From: CAXBBB01 sp963793245
Lineage (GTDB): Bacteria > Bacteroidota > Rhodothermia > Rhodothermales > BA12
NCBI GenBank assembly: GCA_963793245.1
Contig: CAWBZG010000005.1
Coordinates: forward strand, 682,001-746,000
Reading direction: 5' to 3'
Length of the DNA stretch: 64,000 bases
The position numbers and the translations under genes were made by a program. A model generated the notes under the pieces. It saw nothing but the letters and a program-made list of their open reading frames with translations, was not told the DNA's origin and made no database searches. Each line of letters starts with the position of its first letter. Position 1 is the stretch's first letter. This document shows, piece after piece, positions 1-8,304 of the stretch.

Positions 1-2160
1 CGGCTCGCATCGGCGATTTTGGACAACGACGGCGTCACGGTCCGCGCCGAGGCGACGGGCGCGGGCGTGTTCACTATCGACCCCAAGGACATTCAGAACA
101 TCCCAGGTCCGTTTCGGACGCCGTTCCACGCCATTCGTGTGTTGCCCGGCGTCGCGGGAAATAACGAGTTGTCGAACCAATTCTCCGTCCGTGGCGGTGG
201 GCTGAACGAAAACCTGATCTTTCTCAACGGCTACGAAGTCTACCTGCCGTTCCGCCCGCGGCAAGGCGAACAAGAGGGACTGGGCATCCTCAACCCCGAC
301 CTCACCGAGAGCCTGACGCTCTACACCGGCGGATTCCCCGCACGCTACGGCGGACGCCTGTCGTCGGCGCTCGACGTGCAATACGCGCGTCCCATCGACG
401 AACCGATTGGCGGCTCCGCTACACTATCGACGCTCGACGCGGCGGGCATGCTGAGGGCGAGCGCGATGAACGGCAAACTGGGCTGGATCGTCGGTGCGCG
501 GCGAGCGCAGGCGGCTCGGCTGTTCGGCGGACAGGATCTGGACGGACAATTCGACCCCGAGTACGTCGACGTGCAGGGAGCCGCGGCGTATCAGATCGCG
601 CCGGGCCACGAAGTCGAGGCAACCGGCCTGTGGCTGCGTCACCGCTTTAACCTGACGCCGACTTCGCGCATCACCTATACCGGCGTCATCAGCCAGGACC
701 CGACACAGGCCGCGACGGACTTCCAGAGCATCTTTTCGCGCTTCAACGGCAGCGAGGAGAGCGGCTACACGACGGCGTTCGGCGGATTGCGGTTCAAGAA
801 CGCGTTGAGCAGCAAACTCCAGGTCGAGCACGACGTCAGCCTGTTCGACACCGACGAGTTCGAGGAGCGCGACATTATCGGCCAAGCCCGGTTGAGCCAG
901 GTCGATCCCGGATCGGGCGAGGGCGTCCCTATCGGCGATGGCGAACAGGTCGATCAGGCAGACAACCGCATCCGCGTCACCAGCCTGACCGGACAAGGCC
1001 GCTACCGACTGCTCGCCGGAACGCACGCCGTCGAAGCCGGATGGATCGCCCGCCGCTTCCGCTTCGACGACCAGATCAACGAACTCGCCGAGCGACGCGC
1101 GCTCGATCCGATTACCGGAGAGCCAGACACGCTCGTCATCCGCGACATCGACGACGCGCTGACGGTCGACACCGAGCAGATCGGCGGCTACGTGCAAGAC
1201 AGCTTCGGCCTACTCCCCGGCGACCGGCTCGTCGCCACCGTCGGCCTGCGCGCCGACTACTTCGGCTTTACCGACGAACTCACCTTCTCACCGCGCCTGT
1301 CGGCCCGTTATCAGCACACGCTCACGACGACCTACAACGTCGCTGTCGGTGTGTACCACCAGACGCCGACGTATCAGGAGCTTCGCGGCGAGCGCCAGGC
1401 GATCTCCGGGCCGGGCGGAACGATTGCCAGCGCCCTCAACCGCGACCTGAAGAGCCAACGCGCGGTCCAACTCGTCGTCGGCGGAGAGCGGTTCTTCGAA
1501 AGTCGTCGCCTCTACCTGCGCGCAGAGGGCTATTACAAGCAGCTTTCGAACGTGATCTCGTACGACTTCAACAACAGCCAGGTGCGCTACGCAGGCGAAA
1601 ACGACGCCGAAGGACGCATCTACGGCTTCGACGTGCAGTTGCGTGGTGAGATGGTGCCCGGACTCGAAAGCTGGTTCAACTACGGCTATCTCGTCGCTCA
1701 GGAAGACATCAAACCCGAGTTCGAGGACGCCTTCACGAGCGGGATCCTTCGCCGCCCGACCGATCAGCGCCACACGTTCTCGCTCTTCGTGCAAGACTAC
1801 ATCCCCGGCGATCAAAGCTGGAAGCTGCACACGCGCATCCTGTTCGGCAGCGGCTACCCGTTCACGCCGCTCAACCCCGGACGCCAGATCGGAGAGACCA
1901 GCTATCCCATTCCCGCCGAGCGCAACAGCTTCAGCTACCCCGAATACCGCCGGATGGACCTGGGCGTGACCAAGGAAATCGTCTTCGGCAACCCCGCCGA
2001 TCCCGCGTTCCGCATCGACGCAACAGCCGAGATCCTGAACATCTTCGACATGGACAACGAAGTCGCCTCGACCTACGTCGCGACCGGCGACCGCTGGAAA
2101 CGCGTCCCCACGCGCCTCACCCCGCGCACCTACAACGTCCGCATGCGCGTCACGTTTTAG
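1..2160 (+). CDS. TonB-dependent receptor, 5' end outside the window
   Basis: This is the C-terminal part of an outer-membrane TonB-dependent receptor. The frame is open from base 1, so the true start, signal peptide and any carboxypeptidase-like N-terminal domain lie to the left; the first possible start inside the window (TTG at 19) is not credible. The visible part begins in the plug domain (IRVLPGVAGNNELSNQFSVRGG, then FLNGYEVY) and continues through a long run of amphipathic beta strands to the C-terminal strand NVRMRVTF, which ends in the terminal Phe typical of outer-membrane barrels. The ligand cannot be read from the sequence. Its stop overlaps the stop of the convergent DUF6702 gene by 4 bases. 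The family is certain, the substrate unknown. Confidence 0.93.
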   Translation, partial: RLASAILDNDGVTVRAEATGAGVFTIDPKDIQNIPGPFRTPFHAIRVLPGVAGNNELSNQFSVRGGGLNENLIFLNGYEVYLPFRPRQGEQEGLGILNPDLTESLTLYTGGFPARYGGRLSSALDVQYARPIDEPIGGSATLSTLDAAGMLRASAMNGKLGWIVGARRAQAARLFGGQDLDGQFDPEYVDVQGAAAYQIAPGHEVEATGLWLRHRFNLTPTSRITYTGVISQDPTQAATDFQSIFSRFNGSEESGYTTAFGGLRFKNALSSKLQVEHDVSLFDTDEFEERDIIGQARLSQVDPGSGEGVPIGDGEQVDQADNRIRVTSLTGQGRYRLLAGTHAVEAGWIARRFRFDDQINELAERRALDPITGEPDTLVIRDIDDALTVDTEQIGGYVQDSFGLLPGDRLVATVGLRADYFGFTDELTFSPRLSARYQHTLTTTYNVAVGVYHQTPTYQELRGERQAISGPGGTIASALNRDLKSQRAVQLVVGGERFFESRRLYLRAEGYYKQLSNVISYDFNNSQVRYAGENDAEGRIYGFDVQLRGEMVPGLESWFNYGYLVAQEDIKPEFEDAFTSGILRRPTDQRHTFSLFVQDYIPGDQSWKLHTRILFGSGYPFTPLNPGRQIGETSYPIPAERNSFSYPEYRRMDLGVTKEIVFGNPADPAFRIDATAEILNIFDMDNEVASTYVATGDRWKRVPTRLTPRTYNVRMRVTF

Positions 2161-2654
2161 CCTGCCGGAGCAAACGTGAATGCCTCGGAGCCTTTGACGA
2201 AGTAGAGCGAGTGCGTCTTCTCGCTGCTGGTGTCGAGCACGCGGACGAAGTTGCGCTGCTCCTCGAAAACCTCCATCAGCAGCGTGTTGCGCAGATGGAT
2301 CTGGCGCGGTGGAGCGGAGGCTTGGTAAACCAGACGATAGGTCCACGTCTCCTGCCCTGCCTCTACGCTCTGAGCCGACGTGACGACCGTTCCCACGAGC
2401 CGCGTGCCGTCAGCGATGAGAGCCACGTGATCGGCGAAGTAGGCCGCTACGCGCGCGTCGACGAGCGGCGTCGCTTCGAGTTGGGGCGCGGACTCGGCTC
2501 CTCCTGCTAGGGCGCGCTCCAAGTCGTCGCGGAAAAAGCGAACCTGAAAGACGACGGTCTCGCCTTCGATCAACATGCGTCCGTGCGAGAGGTGGATGTC
2601 GTGCGGGACGGGTGTTGGCGAGATGAGGAGTGCGAGGAGGAGCGTCAGGAGCAT
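2157..2654 (-). CDS. DUF6702 family secreted protein
   Basis: A 165-residue protein with an N-terminal hydrophobic segment (MLLTLLLALLISPTPVP) directly followed by HDIHLSHGRMLIEG. This start and the later FFRDDLERAL motif match my memory of DUF6702, a small Bacteroidota periplasmic or secreted family described mainly by its genomic neighbourhood. It has no recognisable catalytic motif. It lies downstream of, and on the same strand as, the M1 aminopeptidase and HupE/UreJ genes, an arrangement I recall from other Bacteroidota, so a shared role is plausible but unproven. The start is the only Met preceding the signal-like segment. Confidence 0.7.
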   Translation of the reverse strand: MLLTLLLALLISPTPVPHDIHLSHGRMLIEGETVVFQVRFFRDDLERALAGGAESAPQLEATPLVDARVAAYFADHVALIADGTRLVGTVVTSAQSVEAGQETWTYRLVYQASAPPRQIHLRNTLLMEVFEEQRNFVRVLDTSSEKTHSLYFVKGSEAFTFAPAG

Positions 2655-2720
2655 GGCGGGAGGTGGCGATACAGTCTCTGCGGTCGCAAGGAACAGCGCA
2701 ATCGGCTGATCCTGAGTAAA

Positions 2721-2744
2721 AAGGGCGATTCATGAATCGCCCTT
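2721..2744. repeat. Perfect 24-bp palindrome, REP-like, also a likely terminator
   Basis: The 24 bases are identical to their own reverse complement, with core GGGCGATTCATGAATCGCCC. A near-copy with longer arms lies at 14383-14412, so this is a dispersed intergenic element and not a one-off. On the minus strand the hairpin is followed by a short T run (TTTTT), and it lies 123 bases past the stop of the M1 peptidase gene, so it could also end that transcript. Confidence 0.75.
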
Positions 2745-2866
2745 ACGGAGTCGGTAGTGGCTGGTACGATGGTGGCGCGAGAGGGGCGGAGGCTCAAAAC
2801 GCAGTGCGGCGGCGAAAGGTATGATGCCCCCTCGCCGCCGCAGCGTGTTGGTCAGTATCTAGCCGG

Positions 2867-5237
2867 TCAGTTGGCTTCGACGCGGGTAGCGGTGAAGTCG
2901 GCGGGGCCGGAGAAGGTCAGGCCGGTGACGGCTCCCGACGCATCGCGCGTGAACACGATGGTGGCTTCGGCTTCGCCCCATTCGAACGCGTCGTCGGTGT
3001 CGCCGCGCGTCAGGCCGAACGGTCCCTGTCCGTTGATCGTGATCTGGACGACCGATCCGTCGACGGTGAACTCCATCGGGAGCGGACGCTCGACGCCCAT
3101 GAACGAACCGGCGTACTCGGCTGCCTGCTCGGGCGTGAGCGGACGCATCAGGCCCATCGCTTCGACCTCGGCGTCCGACATCGTCGGTGCAATCCAGAGG
3201 TTGTCGGCGCGGTTGATGTCGGCGTAGGCTTCGTCCGGGTCGAGTACGACGACGGAGAGTTGCTTGTCCGAGAACATACCGACGGTGTGCGTCATCTCGT
3301 TGTTGCGCCACACGTCGGCGGGGACGACGCGGCGATCCATCGTGCCGTCGGCATAGCGGAATTCGAGTTCGATCGGCATCACGATCCCACCGCTGTTGTC
3401 GACCTGGACGCGGTAGTAGTTGGCTCCGCGTGAGGCGTCGTCGGTGAGTTCAGACGCATCCTGCTGCGATACCTGAGCGAGCGTCTGATCGTTGGCGTTG
3501 GTCGTGTAGAACCAGCCGCGCCAGAACCAGTCGAGGTTCTCACCGCTCCCTTCTTCCATCGAGCGGAAGAAGTCGGCGGGCTGCGGATGCTTGAACATCC
3601 ACTGCGTCGAGTAGAAGCGGAAGGCTTCGTCGAACGCCTGAGGTCCAAGGATTTTCTCGCGCAGCATGATCAGCCCAGTCGCGGGTTTGCCGTACGCGTT
3701 CGAGCCAAAACCGCGATGAACGACGTCGGATTCGGCCATGATCGGCACCTGGTCGTCGTCGCGCATGTAGCCGATGATCTGGCTGGCGTCGCCTCGGCTG
3801 GCAGGCCAAACGCAGTCCTCGGTTTGAGTCCACTCCTGACCGCAATACGTCCGGGCGTAGTCGTGGCGACCGTAGTATTCGAGGAACGAGTTCAAGCCTT
3901 CGTCCATCCACGTATGCTGCCGCTCGTCCGAGGCGACGATCATCGGAAACCAGTTGTGGCCGACCTCGTGGATCGTGACGCCGATCAGGGCACGCTCCAG
4001 ATCCTTCCGAGTAGTTACCGTCGGCGTCGGGGCGGGCGCCGCAGAACGAGATCATCGGATACTCCATTCCGAAGACGGGACCGTGGACGTTGGCGGCTTT
4101 GGGATAGGGATAGGGAAACGACATCTCGCCGTACGTTTTGAGCGTTTGGATCGTGGCGCGCGTCGAGACTTTGTCCCACAGCGGCATGGCGTCGCGCGGG
4201 TAGAGCGAGTGGACGACGATGGGCGTGGTCGTGCCGGGATAGGTGTATCCGGCGGCGTCCCAGACGTAGGTTTTCGACGAGACCCACGCGAAGTCGCGCA
4301 CGTTTTCGGCTTTGTAATGCCACGTCTGCATACCGCTCGAAGTCGGGCGCGACGCGGGCGTCATGACTTCGTCGGCGGCGATGATGAAGACCGGCTCTTC
4401 GCTCTGGTAGGCGCGGGCTAGACGGTTGCGCTGCTCGGACGTGAGCACCTCGCGGTCGTTCTGGAGCACGCCCGTCGACTCGACGATGTGATTCCACGGC
4501 ACGGTCAGCTTGACGTCGTAGTTGCCGAAGTTGAGATAGAACTCGCCCTGTCCCAAGAACTGATCGGTCTGCCAGCCCTGCACGTCGTCGTAGACGCTCA
4601 TGCGCGGAAACCACTGCGCCATCTCGTACAAGTAGCCGTCTTCGACCATCTCCTTGGCGCCGCGTCCGTCGTCGGGAATGCGGTAGCTCCAGTCGATGTC
4701 GAACGAGACCGTCTCGCCGCTCTTGACCGGAGTCGGCAGGTTGATCTTCATGATCGTGTCGTCGATCCGATAGTCGGCAGGGACCGTGCCGCGCGCTTGG
4801 ACGATCTCGACGCGCGTCAGGTCGTAGCCGCCATCGAAGTTATCCAGTTCGAGAAACTGACGCGCCTGGGGGCTGAGATCAGCGGGAATCGCCGACTCCA
4901 ACTGATACGTCCGGCTGTGCTCGCGGCTGCGGACGTTCTGGTCGAGTTGGACCCACAGGAAGGGCAGGTCGGACGGGCTGTTGTTGTGGTACGTGATGCG
5001 CTCTGATCCGTGGATCGTGTGGTCCGTCGTGTCGAGGCGTGCTTCGATCACGTAGTCGGCGCGCTGCTGCCAGTACTCGGGGCCGGGCGTGCCTGCGCCG
5101 GTACGGTAGCTGTTGGCGGCAGGCCAGTCGAGCGGGCGGAAGATGGATTGGTTCGTACCGTCATCGCCGCCCAACCAGTTCTGCGCGGAGGCAGGAACGG
5201 CGAGGACGAAGGCGAGCACGAGGAGTAGCGTGCGCAT
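2867..5237 (-). CDS. M1 family zinc metallopeptidase (gluzincin), frameshifted
   Basis: A secreted M1 aminopeptidase of about 790 residues, read in two frames. The first part starts at 5237 with signal peptide MRTLLLVLAFVLAVPASAQ and runs through the beta-rich N-terminal domain to GMEYPMISFCGARPDADGNY. The frame breaks near 4008-4015. The downstream frame reads RKDLERALIGVTIHEVGHNW, giving the zinc motif HEVGH, then MDEGLNSFLEYYG with the distal Glu, and runs to the stop at 2867. An upstream Met at 5276 would add 13 residues before the signal peptide and is less likely. Shifting by +1 restores a full family match on both sides, so one extra base, either a real mutation or an assembly error, is the likely lesion. 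If the lesion is real, the protein loses its active site. Confidence 0.9.
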
Positions 5238-5389
5238 CGTGTGGAATGGAGTGTGAGAAAAGAGAGCAACCCCCAATGTAGCGAAGGCCTAGGCGAAAGG
5301 TTACGGTCAAACACCGACCGACAGAGTGGGGGCGCGCACTACATCCTACTCGCCCGACACGAACAAACCGGGGCGCCAACACGCACTCG

Positions 5390-5995
5390 TCAGCCGCTCG
5401 CCAGCGCGTCGACGACCAGCGTCAGCGCGCCGCCCAGCGCTACGCCCGAGAGCACGAGCGTCCACGCGCGGTTGGTCAACCCGGCCAGCTTGGTCGCCGC
5501 CAGTCCGACAATCAAAATGCTCAGCAGGATGACGACTTGTCCCAACTCCAGTCCGACGTTGAACGCCAGCAGCGGCACGACGAGCGATTCCTCGCCGCCC
5601 AGCGCCGCACGCAGGAAGCTGGAGAAGCCCAGCCCGTGAATCAGCCCAAAGCCCACCGCCAGCCCATACCGCGTGTACGCCGAGCGCTTCGACTCGGCCT
5701 CGTACGGCCCCGCCGGTTGCCGCTCCTGCCAGATCGTAAACAGCGCCGTCGCGACAATCGTCAGCGGGATCAGCACCTCGACCAGTCCTCCGTCGACCGT
5801 CACCAATCCCAACGTCGCCAGTGCGAGCGTGACGCTGTGGCCGACCGTGAACGCCGTCACCAGCCACAACAGCCGCCGCGCGTCGCTCAGCGTATACGCC
5901 GCCACCAGCGCGACGATGAACAGGATATGATCGTACCCCTGAACGTCGAGGATATGCGTCAGGCCGAGATCGAGGTAGGCGGAGAAGTCGTCCAA
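5390..5995 (-). CDS. HupE/UreJ family membrane protein
   Basis: A 201-residue multi-pass membrane protein. The N-terminal half carries the signature LGLTHILDVQGYDHILFIVAL and the second half GFGLIHGLGFSSFLR, with paired His and Asp residues in the membrane as in the HupE/UreJ family. Members are linked to metal, mainly nickel, transport, but most Bacteroidota members have no tested substrate. It is the first gene of a co-directional set with the M1 peptidase and DUF6702. It diverges from the CxxC metal-binding gene at 6106 across 110 bases, which would fit a shared metal theme, but this is inference. Confidence 0.85.
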   Translation of the reverse strand: MDDFSAYLDLGLTHILDVQGYDHILFIVALVAAYTLSDARRLLWLVTAFTVGHSVTLALATLGLVTVDGGLVEVLIPLTIVATALFTIWQERQPAGPYEAESKRSAYTRYGLAVGFGLIHGLGFSSFLRAALGGEESLVVPLLAFNVGLELGQVVILLSILIVGLAATKLAGLTNRAWTLVLSGVALGGALTLVVDALASG

Positions 5996-6105
5996 GAGCG
6001 CGCGTGGTGGGATCGGACAAAGGTAACGAACGCTGCTCCTTCGTCGGTGCCCGAACCGTGCCCAACGCCTCCCGTTGAACCGGCTCTTCTCTCTACTTCG
6101 CTGCT

Positions 6106-6318
6106 ATGTCCGACACCGCTGCTCACGAAACACTCACCATCACCGGCATGACCTGCGAACACTGCGTCCGCGCCGTCCGCCAAGCCATCGACAGCGTCGA
6201 CGGTGCTCAGGCTCAGTCGGTCGCCATCGGAACGGCGACCGTTGCATACGATGAGCGCGAAGTTCGCTCCGACGTGATCGAAGCGATTGAGAGCGAAGGC
6301 TATGCTATCGCAGGATGA
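6106..6318 (+). CDS. Heavy-metal-associated (HMA) domain protein, CopZ-like
   Basis: A 70-residue single-domain protein with the metal-binding loop GMTCEHC near residue 16, followed by the beta-alpha-beta-beta-alpha-beta pattern of HMA chaperones (DSVDGAQAQSV, ATVAYDEREV, IESEGYAIAG). Such proteins bind Cu(I) or similar soft metals through the two Cys residues and hand them to P-type ATPases. No ATPase is adjacent. The stop is only 4 bases from the duplicated 3' end of the RuvC-like gene (6323), suggesting the two genes were originally neighbours facing each other. Confidence 0.9.
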   Translation: MSDTAAHETLTITGMTCEHCVRAVRQAIDSVDGAQAQSVAIGTATVAYDEREVRSDVIEAIESEGYAIAG

Positions 6319-6322
6319 GGCG

Positions 6323-6415
6323 TCAGCGCCGTAACTCGGCGGGCAACTCGTCCAGCCAGCCGCATGCCAGCACGCCCCACAAGCCGACCATAATCGCTTC
6401 GGCAGCGTCGTGGCG
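6323..6415 (-). pseudogene. Detached duplicate of the 3' end of the RuvC-like gene
   Basis: These 93 bases align without gaps to 7160-7252, the 3' end of the RuvC-like gene, with 9 differences (about 90% identity). They translate on the minus strand to RHDAAEAIMVGLWGVLACGW plus LDELPAELRR and the same stop. Only one residue differs (Ala for Ser), so most changes are silent. Both repeat ends are sharp. The fragment has no credible start of its own and is a remnant left when the PIN toxin/antitoxin module was placed between the two copies. Confidence 0.85.
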
Positions 6416-6420
6416 GATAC

Positions 6421-6849
6421 CTACGAGGCGAGTTCGGCGCGCAACTCGGACGGTGAGTAGACGCGAATCGTGCTGGGAGAAAAGTCGGAGCCATTTCGTG
6501 TGACGATCGCCTGGCAACCGGCAGAGCGAGCCGCCTCGTACACCACTCCGTCCTCTACGTCAGAAAACGGTCCATTGAGCGCGCGCTGCACCTCGTCGTG
6601 GCCGACGCTAAGGATGGGCAGAAGGCGAGTCACACTTCGCACGCGGGTACGAGCCTCTGAAGCCGTTCGCCCTTTGCGATACAGGTAGAAGAGCGTCGTG
6701 GCGGCATGAGCGGGAATACCGCCGCGTATGTGGCCCCTCGCTACGGAGTCGAGGAGAGCCGCTGCATCGCGTACCCACGGTTGGCGCTCCAGTAGCACGT
6801 CGAGCACGACGTTGGTGTCGAATGCAACGTGCAGCGTGGTTTCAGGCAT
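6421..6849 (-). CDS. PIN-domain toxin (VapC-like ribonuclease)
   Basis: A protein of about 142 residues starting at MPETTLHVAFDTNVV. PIN-domain acidic residues are visible: FDTNVVLD at the N-terminus, Glu/Asp in SDVEDGVVYEAA mid-to-late, and NGSDF near the C-terminus. PIN toxins cleave RNA using a metal ion held by these acids. I chose the start at 6849 because it places the Asp early, as usual, and overlaps the upstream antitoxin stop by 8 bases; the longer frame from 6912 would prepend antitoxin-overlapping sequence. The stop is 5 bases from the duplicated gene end at 6415. Confidence 0.88.
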   Translation of the reverse strand: MPETTLHVAFDTNVVLDVLLERQPWVRDAAALLDSVARGHIRGGIPAHAATTLFYLYRKGRTASEARTRVRSVTRLLPILSVGHDEVQRALNGPFSDVEDGVVYEAARSAGCQAIVTRNGSDFSPSTIRVYSPSELRAELAS

Positions 6850-7117
6850 GCTTGCGCGCTGCGTGTCGGAAGTAGGCTTCCTGCGCGTCTTCGCCATCCC
6901 ACCCCGCTCCATCGGCGCTCCCGATCAGTGCGCGGACACTCGGGTGCAGCATCTCTTTCCATTCTCCGGACGCGTCCGTTGATTCCGTTACCTGTTGACG
7001 AATAACGCTCTCGACCCATTCGGAAAGCGACTTCCCGGCAGCCTCCGCGTGGCGCTCGACGAGAGCGGCAACGTCGGAGTCGAGTTCGAGCGTGAGCGTG
7101 TCTTTCATCGGTGTCAT
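6842..7117 (-). CDS. Antitoxin of the PIN toxin, ribbon-helix-helix-like (DUF6364-like)
   Basis: A 91-residue protein whose first 40 residues, TLTLELDSDVAALVERHAEA then AGKSLSEWVESVIRQQV, have the strand-helix-helix pattern of ribbon-helix-helix DNA-binding antitoxins. The remainder, ending AYFRHAARKHA, is the likely toxin-neutralising tail. It overlaps the PIN toxin start by 8 bases, a standard antitoxin-first operon. A second Met at codon 4 (7108) is also possible. The gene most likely represses its own promoter, which would lie in the 42 bases between its start and the RuvC-like gene end. Confidence 0.82.
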   Translation of the reverse strand: MTPMKDTLTLELDSDVAALVERHAEAAGKSLSEWVESVIRQQVTESTDASGEWKEMLHPSVRALIGSADGAGWDGEDAQEAYFRHAARKHA

Positions 7118-7159
7118 GGGAGGTTTGCTCTCAACGTCAGGGCGTGGTGGACGGTTCGT

Positions 7160-7252
7160 TCACCTCCGCAACTCAGACGGTAACTCGTCCAGCCAGCCGC
7201 ACGCCAGCACGCCCCACAAGCCGACCATAATCGCTTCGGCGGCGTCGTGGCG
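7160..7252 (-). repeat. 93-bp duplicated gene end, copy joined to the intact gene
   Basis: This is the in-gene copy of the direct repeat at 6323-6415 (offset 837 bases, 9 mismatches). The two copies flank the whole PIN toxin/antitoxin module. Homology starts exactly at the stop codon on one side and ends at the same base (7252/6415) on the other. Confidence 0.85.
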
Positions 7253-7645
7253 TAGGCTCGTCGGCGATTTTGCTCCGCTCCACGCGATCACGGACCGGGC
7301 AAGTGTGTCAGCATGGGATTTGGCGTCTTTGCCTGATCGCTGCTCGCGCGGCAGGAGCAGGTCGCGGCGCCACGTTTCGGCCTGGATGATGCATGCTCGG
7401 ATGCCCTGACGCTCGGCTTCGCGTGCCCACACGTCGGCCAAGTCTCCGCCGCCTTCTAAGACGACGCGGGCGACGTTCGGCTCAGAGCGGAGCAGTCCGT
7501 GCGCGCCACGCTTCAATCGGTTGCGGGCGCCGAAGTTTTGCGAGCGGTAGCGGATCAGGCGTCCGTCGTGGCCGAAGAGCGCCAGTCCGGTGCGCAAGCC
7601 CAAATCGACGGCGAGCAGCGTGGGCGGTGACGCTTCTTCGGGCAC
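7160..7645 (-). CDS. RuvC-like RNase H-fold protein
   Basis: A 161-residue protein. LLAVDLGLRTGLALFGHDGR at the N-terminus is the first strand of an RNase H fold with its catalytic Asp. ARVVLEGGGDLADVW supplies a Glu after strand 4, and LRHDAAEAIMVG supplies the C-terminal His-Asp pair, the arrangement seen in RuvC-type resolvases. It is shorter than or similar to RuvC, but sequence similarity is too low for a specific name. It starts 5 bases after the stop of the degenerate AAA gene on the same strand, so the two are probably one transcript. Its last 31 codons are duplicated at 6323-6415. Confidence 0.72.
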   Translation of the reverse strand: MPEEASPPTLLAVDLGLRTGLALFGHDGRLIRYRSQNFGARNRLKRGAHGLLRSEPNVARVVLEGGGDLADVWAREAERQGIRACIIQAETWRRDLLLPREQRSGKDAKSHADTLARSVIAWSGAKSPTSLRHDAAEAIMVGLWGVLACGWLDELPSELRR

Positions 7646-7649
7646 CGCG

Positions 7650-8153
7650 TCAGGCCTGAACGATGTAGGCGGCTTCGTCCGAGATGCGCGAGGGTACGTT
7701 GTCTCGGTCGAACGCGATCACGACCAACCCGCCAAACGCGGAGATGCGCTCGATCAGATAGACGTCTTCGGTGAGTTCGTCGTGCTCGCGCTCTTCCTCG
7801 CGGTCCGTCTGGGCGACCCGGTCGAAGAAGGCGTCGGCGTGGTGGAAGCAGAGGACCGAGGGGGACTCGCCCGATGCGTCGAACACTTCGCGGATGTTGC
7901 CTTGGGTTGCAGGCATCTCGCCCGCGTGCAACTCAGACAGATCGACCTGGTGGAGTTGCAGATCGGACGCTGCGGCAAGCGTGCCGACGAAGATCTGCCG
8001 GGTCTGATCGCTAGCGCCGACGAGCACGAGTGCGCGGTTGGGCCGGGGGGTCTCCGTAGCGAACGCCTGGAGCGCATGGGGCAAACGGGAAGGATCTTCG
8101 AGGCGGAGGGGCTGGGGCACGAGCAAAAGTCTCTGAATGGGGGATCGCAACAA
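7650..8153 (-). CDS. Degenerate AAA+ ATPase-like protein
   Basis: A 167-residue protein that follows the layout of a single AAA+ module without its catalytic residues. The strand before the P-loop is present (RALVLVGASDQTRQIFVGTL), but no GxxxxGK[ST] motif exists. The Walker B position reads VLCFHHADAFFDR instead of hydrophobic-DEAD. The following acidic insertion and LIERISAFGGLVVIAFDR look like the sensor-1 strand of AAA proteins that normally read LLQRMEEYDGLVILATN. I infer a non-hydrolysing relative, perhaps a scaffold. It diverges from the S41 peptidase and precedes the RuvC-like gene. The start could be a few codons later. Confidence 0.55.
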   Translation of the reverse strand: MLRSPIQRLLLVPQPLRLEDPSRLPHALQAFATETPRPNRALVLVGASDQTRQIFVGTLAAASDLQLHQVDLSELHAGEMPATQGNIREVFDASGESPSVLCFHHADAFFDRVAQTDREEEREHDELTEDVYLIERISAFGGLVVIAFDRDNVPSRISDEAAYIVQA

Positions 8154-8304
8154 CTCGCCACGCGCGCACTTAGATGCACGCCCAAACGCGAAGAAGCCGT
8201 CTCACACGTTACACCGATGCGGCGCTTTAGGTACCGAACCTTGCGCCCGTGCCTCCGTTCATGGAGGCTACACCGACGCGTCCTACCGCCCTCGCTCCCT
8301 GCCG

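Noticed and set aside
4000..4020. Programmed +1 frameshift in the M1 gene
   Set aside because: No RF2-like slippery stop, no shared motif with the other breaks, and no downstream structure. An indel or assembly error is simpler.
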